A stretch of DNA of 64,000 bases from Xestospongia bergquistia (Eukaryota > Porifera > Demospongiae > Haplosclerida > Petrosiidae), in the NCBI GenBank assembly GCA_963965975.1, contig OZ014412.1, positions 14,584,849 through 14,648,848 of the forward strand, in the 5' to 3' direction. Under the pieces are notes generated by a model. The model searched no databases and was not told where the DNA came from. It saw nothing but the letters and a program-made list of their open reading frames with translations. Positions 33,801 to 43,619 of the stretch are shown here, in pieces; position 1 is the first letter of the stretch, and each line of letters begins with the position of its first letter. A program made the position numbers and the translations under genes.

Positions 33801-33964
33801 GGATTATGTATAAACACAAGACATGTATCTTTATAGCGAAATATTCTAGCTACAAGGCCTGCATCGTGTTAATCAGATAATTAAACACAATATAAAAAAT
33901 AATGCTTAAACATATTTGTACAATATTTAATATTTTGAAATCAAGTTGTTTATATTTTTCTTAC

Positions 33965-34534
33965 TTTTTGAGGTAAACCCATTGGTTTTCCATCAAGCAA
34001 TAATGTAGCCTTAGATTTCCCACATAATCCCTTAGCTTGTATGACAATAACAACATGATGCCACATCCCTTGTGATGACTGACACAACTGAGGACATTCA
34101 AAACTCACTTCAAGACACTTTTCTTTCCTGTACAAATAAAACAACAATTAACAGCTAACAACTGTAGTAAGTACAATACTGTCACTAATGTGTGTTCTAC
34201 ATAAGTAGCACAAAGAGAACACAAACATACATTGTAGCAAATTTACTTATACTAACCTGTCATCTTTATGGATGTAGTCTTCAATTATTGGATCACTCTT
34301 TTCTTGTGGCATTTGAGTGGTGACATATAAACTGTTTCTAGCAGGTATAAGATAAATCCTTAACAGAGGATAACTAGCTAATGTTTTTTCTGTTGTTAGA
34401 AAAGACTGTGATAGTGTAAGTAGATTAATAGGATGGTGTTCACTAGATTTTATGTTACACATTGAAAACCATGTTGAGTAGGTCATTACATTATTAGGTG
34501 GAAATTGACGTTGTGTTTGACTGAGTAGTCTGAG
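33965..34534 (-). pseudogene. WDFY3-like ConA-domain exon 1 and preceding exon
   Basis: Exon 34257-34534 encodes RQFPPNNVMTYSTWFSMCNI, later HHPINLLTLSQSFLTTEKTL and RNSLYVTTQMPQEKSDPIIE. Exon 33965-34127 encodes SSQGMWHHVVIVIQAKGLCG then KSKATLLLDGKPMG. These match the 'FPP-YS-WF', 'HPVRLLT' and 'GQWHHLVLVMSK..NSTAALYIDG' blocks of the ConA-like (laminin G-like) domain. Phases join correctly (2 to 1, then 0). No lesion is seen in these two exons. Confidence 0.88.
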
Positions 34535-34781
34535 CTACAGTCTGTGTATGTGCATGAGATAGAGAGAGAGTGTGTGTGAAAATGAGTGTGGGTAAGACAG
34601 ATTTGAATGTCACCAAAATAACCAAAAAATAGCAGGTGTCCAATTTCAGAACTTAAAACATAGGCAGGGTTAATTAATCCATGGAGATTATAAGTGTTAA
34701 TACCAATAATAGTTTCACACCCTCTATCCACACATACACTAAAAATATTAACACATGTTACATGTAATCTCTTTACATTAC

Positions 34782-35426
34782 CTGTGGGAAAAAACTTGGT
34801 AGAAATTGACAACCAAATCCATCTAAGGTCATGTCAAACTCAATAAATGGAGGATTGGACCATAACGTACTGCCACCATTTAGCATCCCATCACATGGTG
34901 TTGTCATGGAAACCAAACTTTGTATACGAGCTAATGTTAGAGGTTGACCAGACTGAACGCTTTTTAGAATTGGTGATTTGTTCTGATCAGTTGATTCAAG
35001 AGTTTCACTCATTTCATCTGTTTCAATAGCAACTGATGTCTCTCCTAGTCCACCATCCTCAGTTTCAACTTCAACTTCTTTCTGATCTAACTCAAGTTGT
35101 TTCTGATCTCTGATATGTCTAGCGATATGATTAAGTCTGTCTTTATCAACATCATTGATAGCACAACATAATGGATTACCTAACCGTAGAAAATTCCTAT
35201 ATAAAATATGATAATATGAGTAAGTCAGTAACCTACAATATACAGTGTTAGCTGTTAGTCTTACATACATAGTTATGTTGAATGTAATATATTACCTGAA
35301 GTCAGCAGGAGATAGTGCTTGATATGATAATTTTTCAAAGGTTCTCTCTAGTGCCTGATGACATGGTTGTGACTCATCAGATAGGGCACATCTACAATGT
35401 AATAATACTCTACCTGGTAACCCAAC
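34782..35426 (-). pseudogene. WDFY3-like linker exons
   Basis: Exon 35296-35426 encodes ETFEKLSYQALSPADF-type sequence (LERTFEKLSYQALSPADFR). Exon 34782-35196 starts NFLRLGNPLCC, has an acidic Glu/Thr-rich loop, and ends TPCDGMLNGGSTLWSNPPFI then EFDMTLDGFGCQFLPSFFPQ at the donor GTAATG. These fit 'MFERLASQAL..LREFLRLASPL' and 'SMTTPHDIRL..FVEFD..LEGFGCLFLPSLAP' in WDFY3. Phases agree (2 to 1, then 0). Confidence 0.88.
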
Positions 35427-35637
35427 CTATATATAATAAATGAAAAGAGTAAATCTTATAAATTTGTAAAAAATGTCACAGATAAATATATATTATTCAT
35501 AGCTATCATGAATGAATATTATTATTGGTTACTAGGCAACCACTTATCAAGTTCGACAGACATGTATTTCAAAGCTACAGGAGTATGAACACGATCTTGT
35601 CAAGTCTATGTACATGTTATATATGTACATGTGTTAC

Positions 35638-35721
35638 CTAACACATTGCCTGTTGATGTCTTTCTGGACCAGCATTGTTGTATATCTCCCTAACAACACA
35701 ATCTTGAAGATAGAGACACCA
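35638..35721 (-). pseudogene. WDFY3-like exon ending in an in-frame TAG
   Basis: 84 bp between acceptor TGTTTATCTAG and donor GTAACACAT. The homologous frame reads LQDCVVREIYNNAGPERHQQ then AMC and TAG as the last codon, where WDFY3 has MCE. A G-to-T change in a GAG codon would explain it. The alternative frame stays open but is not homologous. Confidence 0.65.
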
Positions 35722-36001
35722 CTAGATAAACAATAAAAGATAAGAATGAGTCTCATTGTTCACTCTATAGAGTCATTATGGGACCTACATTACTATACAT
35801 CAGTAGATTTAGTACATGTATCTACTATCTAGGACAATTGTTCATGTCCTGTACTAACAATTCAGTATTATATTATACATAAAGGGAGTCAGTTAGACAT
35901 CTTTATACCAGAGAATCAGGTGCTAGATTATAACAGACAACTGTTCTGATCTCTAATATACATACACATGGACCTATAGTACCAGATATACACAATCTCA
36001 C

Positions 36002-36468
36002 TTGTCTTTCAATCTTTGTATTGTTTCCTCTATATTGGCATCAGTATGATCTTTACTATCAATATCAATCACTGTTGCAACAACACGAGGAAAATCAGAT
36101 TCAAGTTTCTTCCTCATTGTACAGGGTGTGTCACTAGATGGAGCTTCAATAACACCTTGACCAACCACTTTATCATAGTCTACAGCTGGTAACAGATCCA
36201 TCATACACAATATAACACCAGGATGGACTAGTGGTATCCTAAAGCCATGTCAATAATGTCATGAAGATAACGAAATAATTCAGCTGGACAATATATGAAA
36301 GAATAATATGACAGTTCAACACTAGGATGACAGAGGTTAAAATTCTGACTCATTAGATTGTATATCCTGGAGTACACTAAGGCATGTGGTAGCTGGTAGG
36401 AACTCTTCCATATCCTTAGCGAAACAACCCAACAATTTAAGTGGAACAGAGAAACTTTCAAACTGTAT
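36002..36468 (-). pseudogene. WDFY3-like exon(s) with frame breaks
   Basis: From acceptor 36468: IQFESFSVPLKLLGCFAKDM matches WDFY3 'IQYEKLADAVRFLGCFSDL'. The frame closes at TAA after NESEF. A +1 frame continues NLCHPSVELSYYSFIYCPAE, and a further shift leads into RIPLVHPGVILCMMDLLPAV (matches 'VIIHPGAMLAMLDLLASV') to donor GTGAGATT at 36002. Either one exon with two compensating shifts, or two exons separated by an intron without recognisable donor (acceptor candidate CTTTAG before 36238). Confidence 0.6.
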
Positions 36469-36713
36469 CTAAATTAGTAAAAAACAGAACAATGTGAAAC
36501 CTGTACATAGCACTTACAAGGTATATTACAAGTAAAATGTATAGTACAAGTACATATGTATTAAATGTATATGTAATTACATGTAAAATATATATTACAT
36601 GTACATATATATGTATAAGGGACAGTTATACATGTACATGAATGAGGGACAGTTACCAGTAGTTATAACAGTTTATACAAGTACATGCACTGTGTTAGAC
36701 ACATTCAACTTAC

Positions 36714-36818
36714 ATTAGTTTCAAAGAACAGTCAGTCTATTAGCTGGGTCATCTTGCATAGTTACAGTCAATACTGTGAACACTAATTGAACCAGATGAA
36801 GAATGTCAGCCTTAGCAA
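36714..36818 (-). pseudogene. WDFY3-like exon with 4-bp duplication
   Basis: Acceptor TTCTATTGTAG, donor GTAAGTTGAA. Encodes VAKADILHLVQLVFTVLTVT then MQDDPANR, after which a tandem CAGT-CAGT (36729-36736, plus strand) shifts the frame. In the alternate frame the exon ends LFFETN, matching the WDFY3 'ANSHFFKTE' end. The exon also appears to lack the roughly 70 residues that precede this segment in WDFY3. Confidence 0.7.
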
Positions 36819-37100
36819 CTACAATAGAAAAATAACAGAATACCAGTACTATAACAGTGTACTCTACAATAAATTAACACAAAAATACAATGTACATTAG
36901 TCAATAGGATTGATTTAAGACATTTCTTTGCACTTGTTCAACAGAATCACTACATGTACATATGTATAGTGTCACAATTCTACCTCATCAAATGGACAGG
37001 TTACTTTCAGTATGAACAAACCAACGATATTGAATAAATCAATATCTATCAATTAGTTTATTAATCAATGTATTAATCAATCAATCAAGACCATAATTAC

Positions 37101-38114
37101 CTTCTAGTAGTATTAATTGTGTCATTAGTCTTAGATCCATATGATGATATTGATGTATCTGGATCATTTCCATAACACAAATACTACCACTAGCTTCACG
37201 AAATTCACAACCATTAATGTCATTATCTGAATAAAGATGAATATGATGTAGATAATAATTAGAGGGGGAACACCCCCATCATATAAATTATTTAATAATA
37301 AAGTAAAGGACACAACACAAATGTTTAAAGAAAATGTAAACATAGCAGTTATGGTCAATTGGTCATACTTTTAATAGTTGCTCGTAGACATTCCATGATA
37401 AGGTAGATACACTCCTCTGTTTGACTATCTGGTGTAGCAAGAAGTAGAGAAGGAGAATTGAGTGGACCAAGTTCACTGGAAGCCAATGTACCTGAAACAA
37501 GATAAAGAAAAGACTAAATTCTAATATTCAACTGTTCTTAGCTATATAATCTTAGTAAAATAAGAGAAATAAGGAGTTCACATGAACTACATTACTTGTA
37601 TCAATGACTGACAATCTTGTAAATTTCAGTGACAGATTGTAGCAAAATGCAACAAAGTCTTTGATACTATCTAAAATCTCTTGTCTTGTTGTATAGTTAG
37701 ACTCAAACTGTATGCACTTCAATGACATTGAAGTTAAAACTGTCTTATGTTGACTGTCTATTGTAGCACAGTGACAAATAAACATTAAATGCTTTATCAA
37801 CAATATCTAAAAATTGAAATTTCATACAAACAATAGTAAGAAAAACAACAAATTTATGTTTTCTGAGCTATTTCTCAATTTCAATAAACATATATTTTGT
37901 AATTATTTATAATAAAATGTACATCTATCAGTCACACATACCTGTATTTGATATAGTATCCTCTTCATTGACCAGTTTATTCTTAATTTCTTTTGTGAAC
38001 ATTTTGAGTGCATTGTTTAACAACGTAAGTATACTAGCCTCTCTATAAACGTCTTTAAATGACGCTTTACAACTGACAATATAGTTCAGAGCTACACATT
38101 GAGTACTTGAATAC
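37101..38114 (-). pseudogene. WDFY3-like armadillo exons (four)
   Basis: Exons 37942-38114 (SCKASFKDVYREASILTLLN), 37596-37806 (KTVLTSMSLKCIQFESNYTT; IKDFVAFCYNLSLKFTRLSV), 37369-37491 (SQTEECIYLIMECLRATIK) and 37101-37226 (NDINGCEFREASGSICVMEM). They match 'RHDYIFKDVFREVGLLEVMVNLL', 'LALLVMETLTVLL' and 'NAGIFREFGGARC' regions. The last three join in consistent phase. Joining 38114 to 37806 in the spliced phase runs into TAA, suggesting another frame lesion or a missed splice site. Confidence 0.75.
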
Positions 38115-38159
38115 CTACAGTAATGTAGAATAGTAAGGAGCTACATACAATGTATAACA

Positions 38160-38260
38160 TACACTATATATGTGTGTGTGTGTGTGTATAGTACATGTAT
38201 TTGTAGTAGACATATATAACTTTCACGTGCACTATATATGTGTGTGTGTGTACAGAACAT
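38160..38260. repeat. (TG)n microsatellites
   Basis: Two short TG runs in TATATGTGTGTG context about 70 bp apart, within a WDFY3-like intron. Confidence 0.9.
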
Positions 38261-38296
38261 GTATTGGTAATGAACACATAGTAACATTTCCATGAA

Positions 38297-38385
38297 TGAC
38301 ATCTGTAGACAATTACAATAGCACAGTAATAATAATATTGACCATATCTGTGCAAATTAGGACTTAATCCTAGGAATTGGAACTC
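38297..38385 (+). repeat. intronic duplicate, copy 1
   Basis: CAATTACAATAGCACAGTAA through TAGGAATTGGAAC recurs at 39552-39630 in the same orientation. Confidence 0.85.
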
Positions 38386-38393
38386 TATCATAC

Positions 38394-39125
38394 CATAAAT
38401 TGATAACCACCTCCAGCAGAGAAGTCAGTAATAAGACTTTGTGAGTACTCAGAGGAGTCCTAAAATACATTAGAAGTACATTCATCTATTGTACAAAGGA
38501 CATGACTCCATATATGAAAACAAAGTTAATGTTCTTAGTTTACATAAAAGGTCCAGGTTAATTACTTTAGAGAATAAGATAATAGTGTGAAACTATGGAA
38601 AATGAACACAACATGAATGCCATCATCACAAACATATGTCTCTAACGTTGACCTTGATATCATTTAAAAATAACTATATATGTTCTTGTGTTTGTTAAGG
38701 AGGGGTACCTTTAGACAACAGGTGAGAGCAACTAATATCTCTGTAATATCAAGTGGAGAATGCTTCTTAGCAAAGCTATTAATGTTACGAATACAGAATA
38801 CAATACAACCTTTTTTGTGAATAAAAGTAATGACATCATCTAATATAAAAAAGACATATGGTATAAAATCAATAGAGTTATGTAATTGTTATATAGTTGT
38901 GGTATATATTTTGAATTATTATTTAAAATAATTATTACTTCATTCAACAAAGATGACTCAACTACAACATAACAAGAGAGGGGCTATTAACTTACCTGTT
39001 AAGTTGCGTTTACAGACAGTCATCAGAGCTTCAGCTGATGCTTTCCTTCATATTTTGTTATGTGATGAACAAAGAAAAGATAGAGCAGCAAATAACAGAG
39101 TTAAGTCTTCAAATTTTAACAAGGA
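38394..39125 (-). pseudogene. WDFY3-like armadillo exons (three), one with TGA
   Basis: Exons 38996-39125, 38709-38839 and 38394-38459 join in consistent phase. They encode LKFEDLTLLFAALSFLCSSH then KASAEALMTVCKRNLT; DVITFIHKKGCIVFCIRNIN then LDITEILVALTCCLK; and DSSEYSQSLITDFSAGGGYQ. The match to WDFY3 ('DDLQLLFSAI', 'VVKYIHEKECLSTCVQNM..LEIVEMFAGLSCFLKDSSDVSQTLLDDF') is close and collinear. In exon 38996-39125 the Trp of the WRKSAGE-type motif is replaced by TGA (39048-39050). Confidence 0.88.
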
Positions 39126-39551
39126 CTATCATCATATAATGGACTAGCCTAGACAACAGTGAAGACATTTGTAATCACATGATCATATTAAACAAGATTA
39201 CAGTTTAAAAATAATCTAAGGTTGCTTTTGTGATGTCGAAGTAAGTGACTACATTTGCTATTATCAAAGATGAAGCTGTAACAATGCTAGGAGTGTTCTT
39301 GAAATGCTAAAGTTTTGTTAGCACCCAACTTAAAAAGAGATTAAATTAACTTATTAGTTGTATTGTGTATTGACTTGTAAATGCTCAAAGCACATGGATT
39401 CTTCACCATTGACAATCAAATACAATAAAATGAAGTCTTATAGTCTTATTATATCAGTCTAGCATGGTACTATTAATGAAGAAACTTTCATGACATGGAA
39501 GTTTTAAAAATGTTCTGTTTAGAGAAAAAGTAGCTTTCTATATTGCGTTTA

Positions 39552-39630
39552 TCAATTACAATAGCACAGTAATAAAAACATTGACCATATCTGTGCAAAT
39601 TAGGACTTAATACTAGGAATTGGAACACTA
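39552..39630 (+). repeat. intronic duplicate, copy 2
   Basis: Direct partner of 38297-38385, about 1.25 kb away. Confidence 0.85.
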
Positions 39631-39654
39631 CTAGATATCACACCAGGGAACAGC

Positions 39655-39863
39655 GTACAGGGAATGCTGATATAACACTAATAGTCAACTATAGTTAGCA
39701 TGACTGACTGGAAAGAACAAGCCCTAAGTACAGAATGGGGCCAAGTTGTACTACTTTGAGTACAGGGAATGTTGATATAACACTAATAGCTAGCATGACT
39801 GACTGGAAAGAACAAGCCCTAAGTACAGAATGGGGCCAAGTTGTACTACTTTGAGTACAGGGA
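39655..39863 (+). repeat. tandem duplication, 105 and 95 bp units
   Basis: GTACAGGGAATG...GTACTACTTTGA occurs at 39655-39759 and 39760-39854. A third partial start follows (GTACAGGGA). The second unit lacks about 10 bp (TCAACTATAGT region). Very high identity, so recent. Confidence 0.95.
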
Positions 39864-40186
39864 AGTAATAAAGCAAACACATGATAAACAGCTTGAAAAG
39901 TTACACAAAAAATTTCATCAAAGAAATAGTTTCCCAGACTAACTTGTTCAGAACATGGGGTTAGCTTACCATCTCTCTCCTGTTAGTTCCTTTAGTTTAT
40001 GTTCAACAAAGTACAAGAAAAACACAGCCAGAAATGGTAGGTGTGGTCACCATAGATGCATACACCTGCAATATAGACAACTTTCAACTTCTTAGTAAAG
40101 GTTTCAACATAAGCAACTGATGGTTTAGTATACTCCCAAATCCACTTAGCTAGTTAGTGAGGTATAAATATAAGTTAATAACTCAC

Positions 40187-40299
40187 AGGAGGTGGTAAAT
40201 CAAGAATAATGTGGAGACAACAAACTAGTATAGAACTGAGATTAGAACTCATCATCACATTTATTAGAGTATCAGGACCTCTGGCTAATATAGCAATAG
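40187..40299 (-). pseudogene. WDFY3-like N-terminal exon
   Basis: 113 bp, acceptor TTTCTATCTAG, donor GTGAGTTAT. Encodes AILARGPDTLINVMMSSNLS then SILVCCLHIILDLPPP. Matches the WDFY3 block 'NLLASSGQKTVDCMTTMSVPSTLVKCLYLFFDLP'. The frame is intact. A possible following exon (about 39995-40070, donor GTAAGCTAAC) has no clearly homologous frame. Confidence 0.8.
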
Positions 40300-41173
40300 C
40301 TAGATAGAAAAAAGAAATCAGTAAGTAAAAAGAATTAAGTGCTTGTCACAATTTGATTGTGTGCTATGCTGATGAGCAATAAGCCATTTATCTAATAATA
40401 ACCAGAATATATTTATATTAATTATATAAGCATGCACTCATGTACATTTTGTATAGAATTGTATATATCATCTCATTATCCATGTGTGTTCAGCAGCCTT
40501 ACCAAACTATTCCTAATTAGGACTAACACTCAATGTTTATTAATTAAAGACAATGGTGACACCCATTGCCATCATAACACAAAGGAGTAACTTGTGATAG
40601 TGCTAAACTGACATTATATTAAAAGATGCAATACTTTTTTGCTGAAATAATTAGAACACATTGAAAATGAACTCAATTTAAATTTCATTACAAAACCAGA
40701 TGTTCATGCATTCTTTGGATTATCTCAAAACAATGTCCCACACAAGGCCATTATACAGTATAGTGTATTCAGAGGAATCAATCTTCAATAAACAAGTCAT
40801 AAGCAACTGCTTTGATATTTTTTTTTTGAGAGAACTGAAGTACTACTACAATACAGTTTACTCGCTTGATATAGTGAAGTCCAAAGTTAGTTTAACATGA
40901 AAATAACTTTGATGATCATTTATATAGTACATTCTTGATGTGTTATCATTACACATAGCTAGTCCAGTAAACGATAATAGCTACTTTGCTGTCTTAAATA
41001 AAGAAGAATCACTGAGATATATATTTTGACAAATTAAGGTTAACACGGTTTATGAAATTATGGTCGATAAATCATTTGTGACAAATAGACTAAGTACAGT
41101 AATTAGCCATAATATGACACTTCATACATAAAACTCTCCTCTAGTGTTGATGTTAACAGTAAACAATACTAAC

Positions 41174-41317
41174 TTTTAATAAGCTAGTACCAGCACTTGG
41201 ATTTTCACCATCTGTCTCAAACATTCAAGCACTGCTTCTGGACTAGATTGAACGAGTTGAATTACATGACGTATGAATATGAAATTCCTAGTTATGGCCG
41301 TCGAACTAGTACCAGGA
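41174..41317 (-). pseudogene. WDFY3-like most 5' visible exon, frameshifted
   Basis: Acceptor ATCATTTTCAG, donor GTTAGTATTG. The first frame reads TRNFIFIRHVIQLVQSSPEA then VLECLRQ; a second frame reads DGENPSAGTSLLK to the donor. Together they resemble the segment before 'RASNKSTEAASRAIV' in WDFY3. The change of frame near 41205-41215 is a probable lesion. The MULE at 41398 begins 80 bp upstream (in gene sense), and no more 5' WDFY3 exon was found beyond it. Confidence 0.55.
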
Positions 41318-41569
41318 CTGAAAATGATGATTTAATAACAAGTGGTATGTTGCTAAGTATAAACAAAATGTATTAAACAGCCTATTCATCTTGGAAATGT
41401 CTAACCTTCCGGAAACGGCAGTCACTGGTTAATCATAATCTTTATCTTGCAGGCAGAAGGAATGAAAGGGTTAAATAAACCGTTACTTAGCAACATAACA
41501 AATAGTGCTAAACTTATATAATTGGTTGTAAACATCAAATAATGTTAAATTTAACATAACAAAATAGTG

Positions 41570-42610
41570 TTACACACTAGCACAACATTTTCTACAGAAC
41601 CAGTTCTTAGACTTGGGTTTGCCAACACAACCATAATGAAACCACTCTAAACAAGATTCACATATAATATTATCTCCATCAAGTTCATGTTGACACATAT
41701 TACAAATCCATAAATCAAAATCCTTCTTTCTTTGAACAACATCTTCCACAACAAGCCAAGCATCTTGTGAAAAGAAGTGCCTTACTAAGTTAATGTCAAC
41801 ATTATCATCTAGTACAGCTGAAGATACTCTTTCTGGTCGGCACTCAACAGATTCCTCTTCAATTAACTCCTCATCCATAGCCTTGTCTATGATATCTGAC
41901 TCCACAAACCAAGAAAGAACAACTAAATAATTGGAATGATCACAATAAATTATTATCCATAACATCATACTTTTTTCTTTTTCGATATAATGCTTTGAAA
42001 TAAAAGAAGTGCACTTGGCTTTTTTCTTGTTCTTCTTAGAAGGAAGCCCGCAAACTGTTAATGTGTGCCCCTTTGGACATCCTCTCCTTTTCACAACTGG
42101 TGGCATGGTGAGGCCTACATGCATAACAATAATAATTGTTTGTGATGATGAGATTTACCCAATGAAATAGTTGTTTCATCTGATTTATCTGCCAGAGGAG
42201 GACACTTTGCATCATTTGATGGCATAGTAGTAGTAGCAGTGCATGTAGGAGTGGAGTTAAAAGAAATACTGGCAGTAGGAATGATATGGGTGTCTTCTGT
42301 AGTAGCACTGTGTGTAGTAGAAGCAGGAACAATAGTGACATCAGTTTTGGAAACAGAAGTAGTGTGAGTACATGAAGCAATAGTTGCAGTAACAGAAGCA
42401 CTGTCACCAGTAACAGGATTAGGAATAACAGGTACATTTATAGGAGTTTCTACAAACAGAATATACAGTGACTGCAGTACTACCAAAAGATTTTGTGAAT
42501 AAGAATCCATATACAATACTATACATGTAGTATTAATATACCTAGTGGATTTTTGGTTGGAATATTATCTTCTTCAACAGAATACTCATCATCATTACTC
42601 TCGTCAGACA
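41570..42610 (-). CDS. MULE protein C-terminal exons with PHD finger
   Basis: Four exons with good splice sites: 42542-42610 (SDESNDDEYSVEEDNIPTKN), 42159-42449 (Thr/Ser-rich linker, TTEDTHIIPTASISFNSTPT), 41971-42114 (VKRRGCPKGHTLTVCGLPSK then KNKKKAKC) and 41570-41922. The KRRG-PKGHTLTV-GLP-KK motif is one I associate with metazoan MULE-derived proteins. The last exon ends in a PHD finger: CNMC, then CESC, HYGC and CRKC, a Cys4-His-Cys3 pattern with the WFHYGCVG core. PHD fingers read histone H3 tails, so this domain may guide integration or reflect host-gene capture. The stop follows CRKCCAS. No internal stop, but the catalytic part is missing upstream. Confidence 0.7.
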
Positions 42611-42639
42611 CTAAAAAGATCAGCAATAATTGAATGTAA

Positions 42640-42758
42640 TTGTTAACAACATCCTCTCATCCACATCCACTAAAGCTACTTCTTGGCCACACTTCCATGA
42701 GTCAATAAGCTCTCTAAGTAGCTTCATTTTACGATCAAAGTGATAACCAGAATATTCA
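42640..42758 (-). CDS. possible MULE internal exon
   Basis: After the acceptor GCTACTTACTTAG the frame reads EYSGYHFDRKMKLLRELIDS then WKCGQEVALVDVDERM. No good donor is evident, perhaps because the catalytic-core deletion fused it to intron sequence. Confidence 0.4.
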
Positions 42759-42760
42759 CT

Positions 42761-42841
42761 AAGTAAGTAGCTTTCTTGTACTTTAAATAATAATTAGTTG
42801 TCAAGTAAGTAGCTTTCTTGTACTTTAAATAATAATTAGTT
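42761..42841 (+). repeat. tandem duplication, 2 x 42 bp, inside the MULE
   Basis: AAGTAAGTAGCTTTCTTGTA with TTTAAATAATAATTAGTT occurs twice in a row (42761-42802, 42803-42841), essentially identical. Confidence 0.95.
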
Positions 42842-42909
42842 AATATAACATATTATGTACACTGTATAGTCCACTCTTATATGTGTACACTTAGCAAATG
42901 TACACTTAC

Positions 42910-43353
42910 TTGAGACACCAGATGATTGTGCTCTGAGTAAGTACTTGTAACTACTAGATGGCATCCACTTTCATCAATACAAAGGCTAATATGCATTTTA
43001 CAATCTTGCTTGAATGTCCTGCACTTGAGTAAAGGTGATGATTAATCTAGAATCATAACTCACATTGTATTCAGTCTTAGTCCCTTTCCATCAGTTTTAA
43101 AAGCCTTTCCTCCATGAATACAGCAATATTTCAGCTGATAGTATTTGAGATCTGGTTTCAGGTACCTGTCAACTCTCTTGTTGGCAGAAGTAACCGTTCT
43201 AGCTTCTCTCTTCCAAAGTTGCACTGAGTTTGATTGTTCATAAGTCTTGATCTTTTCTTCAAGTTCTTTGTACGATTTGAAGGATTCTCCAACTCGAAAG
43301 TTAACTGGTGAAGTTGCAGATGGTTTCTCGTTCTCTTTACCACGAGTTGCCAT
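42910..43353 (-). CDS. MULE protein N-terminal exons, FAR1-like domain
   Basis: Exon 43074-43353 starts at ATG 43353 (MATRGKENEKPSATSPVNFR, later YKELEEKIKTYEQSNSVQLW) and ends in donor GTGAGTT. Exon 42910-43018 continues in phase: MTFKQDCKMHISLCIDESGC then HLVVTSTYSEHNHLVSQ, donor GTAAGTGT. The W...R...YY-C pattern with the final EHNH is the FAR1/MULE-type zinc-binding DNA-recognition domain. Both exons are open and spliced in frame, so the N-terminal part is intact even though the element is probably not autonomous. Confidence 0.75.
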
Positions 43354-43619
43354 GTTGTATAGTAATAATAACTATTTATAATTGTTGTTATAGTAACGGT
43401 TAATTTAACCGGCAAGATAACAGTTAACCAGTGACTGCCGTTGCCGGTAGGTTAGACACTTTCTTGTTTGAATGCATGGGTATTACTGACAGCGTTTTTA
43501 ATAGTATGGCTCAAGCTCTAATGAAGGAAATCTTAACTTAAGTTGTGGTAGATTATTGCAATTTTAAGAAATCAATGGTTTGTTCTTCTGAAGAGACTAT
43601 CACAGCACTGATTTCTATT

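Larger units (their letters stand above)
32383..41317 (-). pseudogene. WDFY3: WDFY3/Alfy-like gene, N-terminal half only, probably dead
   Basis: At least 17 minus-strand exons with good splice sites line up in order with the N-terminal armadillo-like region and ConA-like domain of WDFY3 (Alfy), a large BEACH scaffold for selective autophagy. The best matches are the ConA-like exons (LVYRLGPSYLFDEPLPHLSV; TPCDGMLNGG and FIEFDMTLDGFGC). The homology stops after 32383, where the protein should continue through several hundred residues into PH-BEACH-WD40-FYVE; instead a dispersed repeat (31665-32275) begins. Lesions: a frame change in 41174-41317, TGA at 39048-39050 in place of a conserved Trp, a 4-bp duplication at 36729-36736, frame breaks in 36002-36468, TAG ending exon 35638-35721, and a 1-nt deletion in 32383-32534. 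Intact ORFs elsewhere argue against general sequencing error. WDFY4 is the alternative parent. Confidence 0.85.
41398..43458 (-). mobile_element. Mutator-like element (MULE), about 2.06 kb
   Basis: Terminal inverted repeats are near-identical over about 35 bp: left TGTCTAACCTTCCGGAAACG, right (reverse complement) TGTCTAACCTACCGGCAACG, both continuing GCAGTCACTGGTTAA. Inside, on the minus strand, are spliced exons for a FAR1-like DNA-binding N-terminus (43353-42910) and a basic/acidic linker with a PHD finger (42610-41570). The MULE DDE catalytic core expected between them is not seen, so it is probably a non-autonomous derivative. No clean 8-11 bp target duplication: left flank TCTTGGAAA, right flank CTTTCTTGT. 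Confidence 0.8.

Noticed and set aside
33448-33880. Several long open frames (poly-Leu, poly-Thr/Ile, poly-Ser/Asn, poly-Val/Ile)
   Set aside because: They all run through the ACTATT/ACTGTT microsatellite; a trimer repeat is open in every frame.
34550-34770. Extra WDFY3-like exon reading IGINTYNLHGLINPAYVLSS
   Set aside because: It looks protein-like and has an acceptor (ATTTTTAG), but no usable donor, and flanking exons 34782 and 34534 already join in phase. Left as intron.
39995-40070. WDFY3-like exon between 40187 and 39125
   Set aside because: Good acceptor and donor, but the two candidate frames either contain stops or show no clear homology.
41990-42516. Poly-Leu/Ser-like overlapping frames in the MULE
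   Set aside because: Out-of-frame readings of the Thr/Ser-rich linker exon 42159-42449.
41389-43467. MULE target-site duplication
   Set aside because: The 9-mers flanking the terminal repeats (TCTTGGAAA / CTTTCTTGT) do not match.
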